Assembly (NCBI RefSeq): GCF_900100075.1
Contig: NZ_FNEG01000006.1
Location: 1 to 64,000, forward strand
Source: Chryseobacterium jejuense
GTDB lineage: Bacteria > Bacteroidota > Bacteroidia > Flavobacteriales > Weeksellaceae
Reading direction: 5' to 3'
Length of the DNA: 64,000 nt
In this document: piece by piece, positions 9,671 through 18,723 of the stretch
How positions within the stretch are numbered: the stretch's first letter is position 1
How the letters are laid out: the number at the start of each line of letters is the position of its first letter
Notes under the pieces: model-generated
Told to the model about the DNA's origin: nothing
The model's database searches: none
The model's input: the letters and a program-made list of their open reading frames with translations, nothing else
Translations under genes and position numbers: made by a program

Positions 9671-10466
9671 TTTTTACTTCTAGTTCCACATTGAGCGCAA
9701 AAGCGTTCTCGTCTTCATCCGTAGCTATAACAGTAGCTTTGTACTGAGCTGGGGGCACTTTACTGATATCAATGTAAAAAGTTTTGGAAGTAGAAGGCAG
9801 CAGACTCATTTTTAAGCTTGAAAAAGTCCCTATTTTTTCTCCTGTTTTACGATTATAGATTTCAATGGATGCTGTCGGTTTACAATATAGATTTCCATTG
9901 TTGGCGATGGCTATTTTTACCGTTTGTTTTCCTTCTTCTTTTTCTACTTTGATATTTTCAAATCTAAGGTCCGGTTTGGCCTTTTCCGTATCGTAATCTG
10001 TAATCACCTGAATGGCATATCGTACCACAGAGGTAATGCTTACTCCAGGTTGTTTATCACTGGGTTTTACATCCTCTACAGGCTCTACAATAATGACACT
10101 CCAGTAGCTACCGGGATCTATTGCCTGATCGGGAACGGTAACTTCATAAAATACTTCTGTTTTTTCTTTACCTTTTAATGTTACCAGGTTGGTATTCAGT
10201 TTTATCCAATCTCCATTACTCCTTTTTTGAGTATGTAATTCTGTGTAATTAATAGTACCATCGGCATGGTAAGAAAAATCCTGTAAAAATAATTTTACAG
10301 TCTGTGGATTATTACTTGTATTTTCAATCGCAATTTTTCCTTTGTAAACTTTCCCGTTTTCTATTTTGTAGGAATGCGTAAGCCCGTTAAGAACCACAAT
10401 GCCGGCATGTAAAAAGCTGAACTGCAAAATCAAAGTGATTAACAAAAGAATACGCTTAATCATCAT
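9663..10466 (-). CDS. Periplasmic chaperone-like protein (two Ig-like domains, DUF916-like)
   Basis: 267 residues with a signal peptide (about 1-21, ending LHAG). Two Ig-like domains are visible. The N-terminal one has IAIENTSNNPQTVKLFLQDF, then a TVPDQAIDPGSYWSVIIVEP hairpin. The C-terminal one has VKIAIANNGNLYCKPTASIEI. The pattern recalls both PapD-type chaperones and the DUF916 domain of proteins that bind WxL surface proteins in Firmicutes. The RExFW-like catalytic core of classical PapD is not seen. It lies between the major-subunit gene and the barrel gene and overlaps the latter by 8 bp. I infer that it holds or delivers the small secreted subunits. Confidence 0.65.
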   Translation of the reverse strand: MMIKRILLLITLILQFSFLHAGIVVLNGLTHSYKIENGKVYKGKIAIENTSNNPQTVKLFLQDFSYHADGTINYTELHTQKRSNGDWIKLNTNLVTLKGKEKTEVFYEVTVPDQAIDPGSYWSVIIVEPVEDVKPSDKQPGVSITSVVRYAIQVITDYDTEKAKPDLRFENIKVEKEEGKQTVKIAIANNGNLYCKPTASIEIYNRKTGEKIGTFSSLKMSLLPSTSKTFYIDISKVPPAQYKATVIATDEDENAFALNVELEVKND

Positions 10467-10489
10467 ATAAAGTTTTGAGGTTTATTATT

Positions 10490-10538
10490 TAATAATATAA
10501 AAACAGGAAGAAACTGGAATACAATTTCTTCTTGTTTT
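10490..10538 (-). terminator. Intercistronic attenuator-like hairpin after the major subunit gene
   Basis: On the minus strand a 14-bp stem with one mismatch (AAAACAAGAAGAAA / TTTCTTCCTGTTTT, 11-nt loop) is followed by a weak T/A tract. It lies between the first gene (subunit) and the second (chaperone-like). Such hairpins commonly give high subunit and low assembly-machinery expression in fimbrial operons; that role here is inferred. Confidence 0.65.
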
Positions 10539-10567
10539 ATGAAATATAGAATTGAATATTTAGCGTT

Positions 10568-11146
10568 CTAGTTGTCTACTAAGGTATAGGTAACAGTAGC
10601 TATAGTAGATGCTTTTGCCATTAAATCTGAATAATTGGCTACACCACCAGAGGCACTTCCTGCAACAAGGGCATACGTAAGATTATGTCCATTACTAGCA
10701 CCATTTCCCGTATAAGCACTTCCAATACCGGAAATAAGGGTCTGGTCAGCAGCACTTAAAGTTAAAAGTCCAGCAGTTAGTCCTACTCCTCCTCCTCCTG
10801 CTCCTGTAGCAGAAGCGGCTGTTACATGCACATCTATTCCGGGAATAATAGCATTAAGTTTTACAGTTACACTACGGGAAGGTTTAGTATCGGACTTGAT
10901 AGTAGAATAATTAAGCCATAAAGTATTGTTGGCTGCACTAGGTACAATAGGGTTACCAGCCTCAGTAGGAGCAGTAAATCCTAACGTGATATTTTTCGTA
11001 GCAGAAGGTTCAATATCTACAAGGGCAACATCCGGAACCGAAATGGTAATCGTATGGTTGTCTGTATTGTTATCCTGAGCACTTAAACTTCCGGAGATGG
11101 TAGCTGCAAATAAAGACATTGCAACCGTTAATTTTAATTTATTCAT
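10568..11146 (-). CDS. Secreted fibre-subunit-like protein, probable major subunit
   Basis: 192 residues from the ATG at 11146. An upstream in-frame start would add about 41 residues before an obvious signal peptide (MNKLKLTVAMSLFAATISG...SAQ), so it is rejected. The mature protein has a LVDIEPSATKNITLGF block, APTEAGNPIVPS, a Gly-rich TGAGGGGVG stretch, ISGIGSAYTGNGASNGH, and a last strand ATVTYTLVDN. All are shared with the protein encoded at 6399-6923. It is the first gene of the five-gene minus-strand unit and is separated from the next gene by a hairpin, as for major pilins. Function is inferred from arrangement and not from a recognised family. Confidence 0.7.
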   Translation of the reverse strand: MNKLKLTVAMSLFAATISGSLSAQDNNTDNHTITISVPDVALVDIEPSATKNITLGFTAPTEAGNPIVPSAANNTLWLNYSTIKSDTKPSRSVTVKLNAIIPGIDVHVTAASATGAGGGGVGLTAGLLTLSAADQTLISGIGSAYTGNGASNGHNLTYALVAGSASGGVANYSDLMAKASTIATVTYTLVDN

Positions 11147-11280
11147 GATCTTAATATTAGTAGAGTGAAAGTAATGAAAAATCAATAAATTATGAAATAA
11201 ATATAATATAATTTTTATATCATTGGTTATTCTTCTGTTGTAATGTAATATACTTGAAAAGTATTTCACTTTTTATGCGC

Positions 11281-11309
11281 AAAAAATCCCGCACGTTTGT
11301 GCAGGATTT
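11281..11309 (-). terminator. Terminator of the phospholipase C gene
   Basis: On the minus strand AAATCCTGCAC / GTGCGGGATTT form a stem with one mismatch and a 4-nt loop, followed by TTTTTT. It lies 25 bp after the stop codon of the gene at 11334-13676. Confidence 0.85.
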
Positions 11310-11333
11310 ATAATGCTTTGTTGAAGAAAACTC

Positions 11334-13676
11334 TTATGCCCAGTGAGGATCTGAAACAGATACTTTTCCTGTTTCTATTCTTCCTGCAAAGTGCCAGCTA
11401 TGCTCATCTGAGGTTATTATTACATCATACCAGCCTTTGTATGGAGCCAGATCCATCACAATTTTCTCTTCCGGTTTCTGAATATGGATTGTTTTTTTAT
11501 TTTTTGTATACAGATTTTCAAGGGTAATATTTCCTTTTTTACTATTTTTAATAGTTACCTCAACCTGATTTTTTAAAGTATTATTAATTAGAATAACTTC
11601 CGATGTTGGAGTACTGTTTCCCTTAAACTTTCGGAAAAAACCATTAGGACCAAAAACTTCATAATCATATATTCCTGATTGCGAAGCCGGATGAGATAAT
11701 TCCTTTCCAGAGTATAAAGCATAAGAAAAATAATAATTATTGCCATTCAATTGGGTTCTGTCATAAAGATGAAGCGGAACACCATTTTCTTTTAAATTGG
11801 TCATTGTAATTTTACCACCTTCCATATTTACATGGAAATTGTAAGGAAGAGGATTGGATGGCTTCATTCCCTTCTCCTGAATTTCAAGCAAGTCATTCTT
11901 CAGTTCATTCTCTGCATACCATTTCAGCTGAGGAACAGGTTTGTTTTTTGCAGCATTGATGGTTTTAGCATAATCTTTCTGATCCAGGTAATCCATTTGA
12001 GGAGCCTTGATATTGGAAGAATTAAAAGCTGAAGTAAGATCACCACACATTGCTCTTCTCCATTCACTGATATTGTCTACATGAACATTTTTATTGAATT
12101 TCTTCATGATGAACTTTTCCAGAAACTGCAATACAGAAGTGTGATCTGAAACTTCAGAATTTACAAAACCTCCCTTCGTCCATGGGGAAGCAATAATCAT
12201 AGGAACTCTATAGCCTAATCCTACTGTTCCTTCTGCTTTTTCGTAGTCTTTTAAAGTAGGATCAGACATATATTCCTGATCTTTGCTTACATATTCCACA
12301 CCGCTTTTTCCATTGATATCAACTGGTTGGCTTGGGTTTAAAGGTGGAGCAAAAGGAATTACATGATCGAAATACCCGTCATTTTCATCATAATTGATAA
12401 TGAAAATTGTTTTTTTCCACATCTCAGGGTTCTTGGTGAGGATATTTAGAACTTCAGAAATATACCATGCACCATACCAAGGCGATCCTGGGTGGTCTGA
12501 GAAATGCTCGGGAGCTACCAGCCAGGAAACTAATGGTAGTTTTTTCTCTTCCACATCCTTACGGAACTGGAATAGGACATCACCTTTCGGTACAACAAGT
12601 CTTTCTCCATGTTCATCTTTTCCAACTTCTACATTGTGATAATCAGGATCATTAGAATTGGTCGTAAAGGCTTTTTCGTGGAGGTTTTTCTCCTGTTGGG
12701 AAAGCTTGGAATAATTATCCGGATGATATTTCACCTCATCTTCCTGAAGTTCGGCAATAATAGTTTCCAGTCTTTCTTTCTGATTGGGTTTTTTCAGAAT
12801 TTCCTGCTTCAGCGAAGCAATGATATTGGGAATATGCTGATGATATCCTTTTGAAAACTTTACATTAAATTTTGAAAACCATTCAATCGGGTTATCTGTA
12901 AAATTACTTAACCACGCTTCCTGTTCACCCGATAACCCTTTTGGAAGACTGATTTCATTCTGATAAATACGCCATGAAACATTCTGCTCTTCTAAAATTT
13001 CCGGGAAACTTTTCCATTTGGCCTGTCTCGCTTTATCATAATCAATATCATCATTCACTACATTGGCTTTTGATTTACCGTTTTGTTGTTCTCTTAAAGT
13101 TCCGGACCAATGGAAAAGTCGGTTCGGGGTAGTTCCCGTCATGGAAGAGCAAAAATACTGATCAAATATGGTAAAAGCGTCTGCAAGCTGATAGTAGAAC
13201 GGAAGATCTTCACGGTTGTAATATCCCAAGGTAAGCGGAATATTTTTATAATTTTCATTCCCTGAAGCTTTTGCCTGAAGCCACTGGTCATACTTTCCTT
13301 TATTGAAAGCCTGCTGCTGGTTTTCCCACGAATGCGGAAGCGAACTCATCCAGGTTGATTTGGTATTTCTCAGATCCAGACGGGCTGGAGCTGCATATTT
13401 CCCGGTTTTCTCCTTTTGAAAAAAAGCAGAATGACCATCCTGTTTAATAAAAGTCCTTTTATCCAGAAACCCACGAACCCCTTTAAGCGCTCCAAAAGCA
13501 TGATCGAAAGAACGGTTTTCCTGCATCAGAATAACAACATGCTCTGCATCATAAAAAGTAGACTGTGCAACCGGATCTATAGCTAAAGCCTTTAGGATAG
13601 CCGGATGTAAAACACTTGAAGTTCCTAGTCCAGCTAATAAAATACTTGATTTTTCTAAAAATTCTCTTCTGTTCAT
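11334..13676 (-). CDS. Phosphocholine-type phospholipase C (phosphoesterase family), Tat-exported
   Basis: Hydrolyses phospholipids such as phosphatidylcholine or sphingomyelin to a diglyceride or ceramide plus a phosphorylated head group, outside the cytoplasm. 780 residues, like Pseudomonas PlcH/PlcN. A twin-arginine signal (NRREFLEKSS) starts the protein. Family motifs are MQENRSFDHAFG near residue 52, TGTTPNRLFHWSGT, DENDGYFDHV and DHTSVLQFLEKF. The last ~150 residues match the paired C-terminal domains of bacterial PLCs (GPNGFFRKFKG). It is third in a minus-strand unit after SusC and SusD genes, 83 bp behind susD with a hairpin in the gap. A SusCD channel paired with a PLC suggests uptake of a lipid-derived phosphorylated product, which is inference. 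Confidence 0.92.
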   Translation of the reverse strand: MNRREFLEKSSILLAGLGTSSVLHPAILKALAIDPVAQSTFYDAEHVVILMQENRSFDHAFGALKGVRGFLDKRTFIKQDGHSAFFQKEKTGKYAAPARLDLRNTKSTWMSSLPHSWENQQQAFNKGKYDQWLQAKASGNENYKNIPLTLGYYNREDLPFYYQLADAFTIFDQYFCSSMTGTTPNRLFHWSGTLREQQNGKSKANVVNDDIDYDKARQAKWKSFPEILEEQNVSWRIYQNEISLPKGLSGEQEAWLSNFTDNPIEWFSKFNVKFSKGYHQHIPNIIASLKQEILKKPNQKERLETIIAELQEDEVKYHPDNYSKLSQQEKNLHEKAFTTNSNDPDYHNVEVGKDEHGERLVVPKGDVLFQFRKDVEEKKLPLVSWLVAPEHFSDHPGSPWYGAWYISEVLNILTKNPEMWKKTIFIINYDENDGYFDHVIPFAPPLNPSQPVDINGKSGVEYVSKDQEYMSDPTLKDYEKAEGTVGLGYRVPMIIASPWTKGGFVNSEVSDHTSVLQFLEKFIMKKFNKNVHVDNISEWRRAMCGDLTSAFNSSNIKAPQMDYLDQKDYAKTINAAKNKPVPQLKWYAENELKNDLLEIQEKGMKPSNPLPYNFHVNMEGGKITMTNLKENGVPLHLYDRTQLNGNNYYFSYALYSGKELSHPASQSGIYDYEVFGPNGFFRKFKGNSTPTSEVILINNTLKNQVEVTIKNSKKGNITLENLYTKNKKTIHIQKPEEKIVMDLAPYKGWYDVIITSDEHSWHFAGRIETGKVSVSDPHWA

Positions 13677-13692
13677 GATCTATCGTAATAAT

Positions 13693-13733
13693 AAAGAAAC
13701 CGCAAGTTAATAGGATTTTCCTGCGATTTCTTT
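13693..13733 (-). terminator. Hairpin between susD-like and phospholipase C genes
   Basis: On the minus strand AAAGAAATCGCA pairs with TGCGGTTTCTTT (12 bp with one G-T wobble and a 17-nt loop), followed by TATTATTA. It is a weak terminator or an mRNA-stability element within the susC-susD-plc unit. A similar hairpin lies at the same place in the other phosphatase operon (26066-26106). Confidence 0.6.
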
Positions 13734-13759
13734 GTTAGGTATAAAAATAAGTCAGATTT

Positions 13760-15277
13760 CTATTGTAACCACCAAGGTTTAGAGTTAATATTATCATCTC
13801 CTCCATACTGAGTTGTAAGAGCAGCCTTTAAGTTAGCACTGTTGTAATTGTATTCAGACTGTGGATATCTGAATCTGAATGGTGCCGATACACTAGGTTG
13901 TAAAGGATAATTAGGGTAGCCCGTTCTTAAATAATCATAATAAGAAGTCCACTGTGATTGGTGGAACATAATCATGTACTTTTGAGTGATGATTTTTTCA
14001 ACCTGTTCCTGTAATGGGGCAGAAGTATTGTACACTACCAATGGTGTTGCCAGATACTGATTCACATCAAATCCTGTAAAATACTGTCCCGGATTTTTTA
14101 CATACGTCTGATAAAAACTGAAACTTGCTTTGATTGCATTGTCATAATGCGTCTTTGCAGATCCGGAAATCCATCCTCTTGCAGTAGCTTCAGCCAGAAT
14201 AAACTCCAGCTCAGAATAACTCAATACCGAAGAAGGCTCATTGGTAGGATCTTTATAAAAACGGTCGTTTACCTTAGAGATGTTTTTTGCTGTAATCAAT
14301 TTAGCATTTTCAGAATAAGTTGAAATAGGGTCTCCACCGTTGTAACCTGTAAAATCTGTAATCGCTTTTCCTGCCTCTTTAGCTCCGGTAGTCTGAGATG
14401 CAAATGTGAATAAACGTGGATCTTGTCTCGCTTTAAACAAATTAATGAAATAGTCTGCCATATACAAACTAGATCCATATCCACTGTTGTTGAACATAGA
14501 ATATCGGCTGTCTGCAGCATCAGCAAATTTAAGCTCACCGTTGTCTGAAATAGAAGTCATTAAAGGTTGGCTTCCTGCAATGGATGTAAATTCTGTGGCA
14601 ATATTATAGCTTCCAACCGTTGTTTTTTTAGATAATGTGATAAGAATTTTCAGGCGGAATGAGTTAATCAGTTTTTTCCATTTGGAAGCATCACCATTGA
14701 AAACAATATCTCCTTCAATTTTATCATTGGTATTAATAAGATCATTAGCTTCTTTTAATTCTGATAAAATTCCGGCCATCACTACATCCTGACTGTCATA
14801 TTTAGGCTGTGTAATCCCTAATTCACCTTTTACTGCTTCAGTATATGGAATACTTCCCACTTGTAAGCTGGTATTAAAGAAGTGGTAAGCTCTTAAGAAT
14901 TTACCGATTGCTATATAGTTTTTATTCTTAATCTTGTCTGCCTCCTGCATCATTTTTACGGTGTTCAAAAGCGCTTTAGAGTATACCTCAAAAGAAGCTT
15001 CGTTCCATTTCAAGTACTGATATTTATTTTCCCCATCCGTACCAATCATCATTCGGGAAGCATACATATTGTCGCCATCCACCTTAAATGTAGCTCTAGA
15101 GACATAAGTTAAAAGGTATTTCGGATCAATGCTGGCCTGGTCATTAGGATTTTCATTGATTTTATCAAGATTAGACTCACAGGAAGCTAAAGTAAGCAGA
15201 CCTGCCGCAACTACCGATTTTATCAGCCATTTAGCTGTTTGGCCTTTAAACCTATTTGTATTGATATTATTTTTCAT
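13760..15277 (-). CDS. SusD/RagB-like outer membrane lipoprotein (pair 2)
   Basis: Surface lipoprotein partner of the SusC-like channel ending 20 bp upstream. 505 residues. The signal region ends in the lipobox LASC, and the mature protein starts ESNLDKINENPNDQ, the N-E-N-P-N-D motif of one SusD-like subgroup. The C-terminus has the family pattern with PFRFRYPQSEYNYN and ends DNINSKPWWLQ. Its operon contains a phospholipase C, so a phospholipid head group or glycerophosphoester ligand is possible. This is inference from neighbours, and no binding residues can be assigned. Confidence 0.92.
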   Translation of the reverse strand: MKNNINTNRFKGQTAKWLIKSVVAAGLLTLASCESNLDKINENPNDQASIDPKYLLTYVSRATFKVDGDNMYASRMMIGTDGENKYQYLKWNEASFEVYSKALLNTVKMMQEADKIKNKNYIAIGKFLRAYHFFNTSLQVGSIPYTEAVKGELGITQPKYDSQDVVMAGILSELKEANDLINTNDKIEGDIVFNGDASKWKKLINSFRLKILITLSKKTTVGSYNIATEFTSIAGSQPLMTSISDNGELKFADAADSRYSMFNNSGYGSSLYMADYFINLFKARQDPRLFTFASQTTGAKEAGKAITDFTGYNGGDPISTYSENAKLITAKNISKVNDRFYKDPTNEPSSVLSYSELEFILAEATARGWISGSAKTHYDNAIKASFSFYQTYVKNPGQYFTGFDVNQYLATPLVVYNTSAPLQEQVEKIITQKYMIMFHQSQWTSYYDYLRTGYPNYPLQPSVSAPFRFRYPQSEYNYNSANLKAALTTQYGGDDNINSKPWWLQ

Positions 15278-15297
15278 TGTATTGACGTACTTTTTAG

Positions 15298-18200
15298 TTA
15301 AAACTTAAGATTAAATCCGATTCCGAACCATCTGCTTGAAGGGTCCTGAATATCATTGGTAATATCTTCTGTTCTGCCGGTTTTGATCTGGAAATCCGGA
15401 TCCGAATAAAGGTTTTTAGACTTTTTCCACATGGCCAGATTGTAAGCTGAGATATTAGCAGTGAAACCTTTAATCATTCCTTTTGGATTCAGTAATGAAG
15501 AGAAATCATATTCCAAGACTACAGATCTTAGCTTGATAAAAGTTCTGTCAAAAACATTGGCAAAATCTTTACTTTCCTCCTCCGTTACTCGGGCCTGGTA
15601 AGGATAGTTCTGTGCCCAATCCTGGAAGTTGATAGGCTTGGTATGCTCGGTATACTTACCTGTTACAGGATCATAGTTTACCCCGTTCGGTACAAAGTAA
15701 TACTTTCCTGGATTAGCATATTCAAGATCTCTGTAAGCCACGGAATTCGGATGTTTTCCACCCCACCACATTTTCTCAACCACCTGAGATCTCATGATTC
15801 CACCGATGCTTCCGTCAATTCCGATATTTAGGGATATTTTTTTATACTTAAAGGTGTTATTGAAACCAAAAGTCCAGTCCGGATTGAAATGTCCCAGATT
15901 ACTTGGAGCATTAGCTCTTGTAGGCATTCCTGATTTAGCATCCAGAATTACATGCCCATCTGGAGATTTTTGCCAGGTGTAATCATAATAGCTGTCCATT
16001 CTTTCCCCTAACTTGATGTTCTTGTAGTTAGGCATGTTATCGTAAATAGAAGTTAGCTTTTGTTCGTAAGTACTCCAGTTGATTAATGCTTTCCAGGTGA
16101 AATCAGTAGTTTTTATCGGAACGAGCCCAAGGGAAATTTCAAATCCTTTTGTGGTGTATTCGTTACCATTCACATACTGAGAGATGAAACCAGATGATTC
16201 AGCACTTGGGAACTCCAGAATGTTGTTATAATCAAGCGTTCTGAAATAAGTGGCATCTAAAGTAATTCTGTTATTGAAGAGGCCTGCACTTAATCCTAAT
16301 TCATAAGACTTGGTCTGCTCAGGTTTTAAAGAGTTTTCTATATTTAAAGTAGTAGGGTATAGATAAGTTGGGTTACCATTAAAGCTAATTCCTTTATTAG
16401 TTGAATAATAGTTTTTGATGGAGTAAGGCTGGAAATCATAAGCTACTTTCGCCCAAGAAGCAGAAAGTTTTAGCATATTGATAGCCTCGGGTAATTTTAC
16501 CAAGTTGGAAATCACAGCACTGATGGATGCAGAAGGATAGAAGTAAGATCTGTTGGCTTTTGGTAAAGTAGAAGACCAGTCGTTACGTCCGGAAATATTG
16601 ATAAAGAAAGCATTGTATAATCCAATATCAATAGTTGAATAAGCACTATAGATCAGTTTTTCTTTCAGATAAGTAAAGTTTTTAAGCGCTCCTATAGAGT
16701 TTTCAAATGTGTAGACTTCCGGAATCCTTAAACCATCTGTAGACCTTTCATTCTTGTTATTCTTATAGTAAAAAGCTGAACCTCCGGCATTGATGGTAAA
16801 ATCAAAATTCTCAGATATCTTTTTCTTGTAAGTTGCCAGAACATCATAATTCAGGTTCCAGGTTTTCGTATCATTCAGGATATATCCACCGCTTCTTGGT
16901 GCATTGTAATTGAAATAAGAATAAGGACTGAATATTTGAACTTTGCTGTGATTTTCAACAAGGGAAATCTTTCCTTTCACAGATAAATCTTTTGTTGCCT
17001 TATACTCTAATCCTGTTTGAGCATTAATGATGTTGGTTCTGTTTTGATTTTTATAATATTCAGCTCCGAACCATGGGTTATTGTACCATGCATAATTCCA
17101 GTTAGCCTGTGCTACCCCTTCTTTTCCGGGAATCCACATATGATTTTTTAAAGCTTTCCCATCTACATCAGCACCCATCCAGATCAGAATAGTATACATG
17201 TGCCCACTAGGGTTATAATCGTAGTTGGGAACGTTAGGAGTAAAAGCCTGGTTAAAATTAAATTTTGTATCAAAGATGAACTTTTCCCCCAAATGATTTT
17301 CAGAGGAGAAATTGATACCATATTTCTGTAGGTAAGAGTTGGGAACTCTATCGTCATAATTCATGAAATTCCCTGAAAACCTGTATATATCTTTGTTATT
17401 TCGATAGCTGATCGCAAAATTATTATTGTTGATAATGGCCGGCTTTAAGAAGGTATCCAAGTTGTCATGGTATTTCCAGTCGATTGGAACCCTTTCATAT
17501 CTTGCTTTATCATTATACTGAGTACCTGTCACGGCTCCATACCAAGGAATAACCTGTCCGGTTGTTTTATCTCTGATCGGGCTGTTCCATTGAGCAATCT
17601 TCAGACCCGGAACAAACTTTGGTCCCCAGATCATATCTCCGTCATTCACACCACCATCAGCTCCATCCCAGAATTCATATTTACCCTGAGAACCATTCCC
17701 ATATTCAGTCTGGGTTTTTGGAAGATTGGTAAACCCACCTGTAATCATAGTATTCTGAGAAAATTCTACAGAGAACCCTTTCTTCTTTGCACTTTTTGTG
17801 GTAATCAGAATCGCTCCATATCGTCCTCTTGAACCATAAAGAGCAGAAGCGGTTGCTCCTTTCAGGACATTGATGTTTTCTATATTGTTAGGATCTAAAT
17901 TCTGGAAAACTTCTTTTTCTACAATCACCCCATCAATCACAAATACCAGATTAGAGTTTCCTCTTAACGTAAATTGTGGAGCCTGCTGCATTCCCGTTGG
18001 GTTAGAAACATTCAGACCTGCGACCTGTCCTGAGAATAAATTTCCAATACTTGGCGTGGTAATGGTTTCAAACTGTTTGGTTCCTACTTCCTGGGTAGAA
18101 TATCCAATCTTTTCCTTTTTCTTAGCAATTCCAAGGGCCGTTATAACAACACCTTCAATCTGTTTCTCATTGGTTTTTTTCAACACAACGGAATACTGCT

Positions 18201-18456
18201 TTTTTGAAGAAACCTCCACAGTATACACAGAGAAATCAGGAGAAAAGAATTCCAGAATGTCTTTGGGATTGGCTGAAATGGTAAAATTCCCGTTTTCATC
18301 TGTTGTAGCGGTTTTACCAGTGTTTTTATCGGTAATATTTACCCCTGAAACACTGGTGCCATTTTCAGATTTTACATTTCCGGAAACGGCAATCTCCTGA
18401 GCTGTAATATATAAGGGGAGTAAAAAAACTGCAAACGTAGCTAAAGCTTTCTTCAT
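15298..18456 (-). CDS. SusC/RagA family TonB-linked outer membrane transporter (pair 2)
   Basis: 1052 residues from the ATG at 18456. Signal peptide MKKALATFAVFLLPLYITAQ, then a carboxypeptidase-regulatory-like domain (about 21-95: VSGNVKSENGTSVSGVNI, TDENGNFTI), a TonB box (IEGVVITALGIAKK), and a plug with VFVIDGVIVE, INVLKGATASALYGSRG and AILITTK. A barrel follows that ends GIGFNLKF. A TTG at 18471 would add five residues, but it lies inside the -7 promoter element TAAATTTG, so it cannot be the start of the main transcript. First gene of susC-susD-plc. The promoter region carries tandem 11-bp TTAA half-sites resembling a Pho box. Confidence 0.93.
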   Translation of the reverse strand: MKKALATFAVFLLPLYITAQEIAVSGNVKSENGTSVSGVNITDKNTGKTATTDENGNFTISANPKDILEFFSPDFSVYTVEVSSKKQYSVVLKKTNEKQIEGVVITALGIAKKKEKIGYSTQEVGTKQFETITTPSIGNLFSGQVAGLNVSNPTGMQQAPQFTLRGNSNLVFVIDGVIVEKEVFQNLDPNNIENINVLKGATASALYGSRGRYGAILITTKSAKKKGFSVEFSQNTMITGGFTNLPKTQTEYGNGSQGKYEFWDGADGGVNDGDMIWGPKFVPGLKIAQWNSPIRDKTTGQVIPWYGAVTGTQYNDKARYERVPIDWKYHDNLDTFLKPAIINNNNFAISYRNNKDIYRFSGNFMNYDDRVPNSYLQKYGINFSSENHLGEKFIFDTKFNFNQAFTPNVPNYDYNPSGHMYTILIWMGADVDGKALKNHMWIPGKEGVAQANWNYAWYNNPWFGAEYYKNQNRTNIINAQTGLEYKATKDLSVKGKISLVENHSKVQIFSPYSYFNYNAPRSGGYILNDTKTWNLNYDVLATYKKKISENFDFTINAGGSAFYYKNNKNERSTDGLRIPEVYTFENSIGALKNFTYLKEKLIYSAYSTIDIGLYNAFFINISGRNDWSSTLPKANRSYFYPSASISAVISNLVKLPEAINMLKLSASWAKVAYDFQPYSIKNYYSTNKGISFNGNPTYLYPTTLNIENSLKPEQTKSYELGLSAGLFNNRITLDATYFRTLDYNNILEFPSAESSGFISQYVNGNEYTTKGFEISLGLVPIKTTDFTWKALINWSTYEQKLTSIYDNMPNYKNIKLGERMDSYYDYTWQKSPDGHVILDAKSGMPTRANAPSNLGHFNPDWTFGFNNTFKYKKISLNIGIDGSIGGIMRSQVVEKMWWGGKHPNSVAYRDLEYANPGKYYFVPNGVNYDPVTGKYTEHTKPINFQDWAQNYPYQARVTEEESKDFANVFDRTFIKLRSVVLEYDFSSLLNPKGMIKGFTANISAYNLAMWKKSKNLYSDPDFQIKTGRTEDITNDIQDPSSRWFGIGFNLKF

Positions 18457-18468
18457 TTTTTTTGAATG

Positions 18469-18525
18469 CAAATTTAGCTGGGCACTATTACGTGAATTTT
18501 AAGTTCATATTAAAATAGAAATACG
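18469..18525 (-). promoter_or_regulatory. Promoter with Pho-box-like 11-bp repeats for susC-susD-plc
   Basis: A perfect Bacteroidota -7 element TAAATTTG (18476 to 18469, minus strand) stands 12 bp before the ATG, giving a nearly leaderless mRNA. No -33 TTTG is seen. Instead half-sites CGTATT, TTTAAT, CTTAAA and CGTAAT start at 18525, 18514, 18503 and 18492, each exactly 11 bp apart. CTTAAA starts 27 bp before the -7. The layout fits an OmpR/PhoB-type activator, as in cyanobacterial (CTTAAC, 11-bp period) and Bacillus Pho boxes. Confidence 0.65.
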
Positions 18526-18723
18526 ATTTATGTATTTTTTAATAGAAATAGTTAATGAAATGGTAAAGTGAAGAAGATGTCTTGTATAGAGATTTTTGTT
18601 TTATTAATATGGCTGAGCTGAGAGCTATTGAAGTCTTAAAATAACGGAAATAGGTTCTATTAGCTTTTAATCGCAGGGCTGTTACTGAAAATAGTAACCT
18701 CAAGCCTCAAACTTCCATCCTCT

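Noticed and set aside
17870..18400. Plus-strand 176-codon open frame opposite the N-terminal part of SusC pair 2
   Set aside because: It is antisense to the carboxypeptidase-like and plug domains, and its composition reflects the complementary strand of a coding region.
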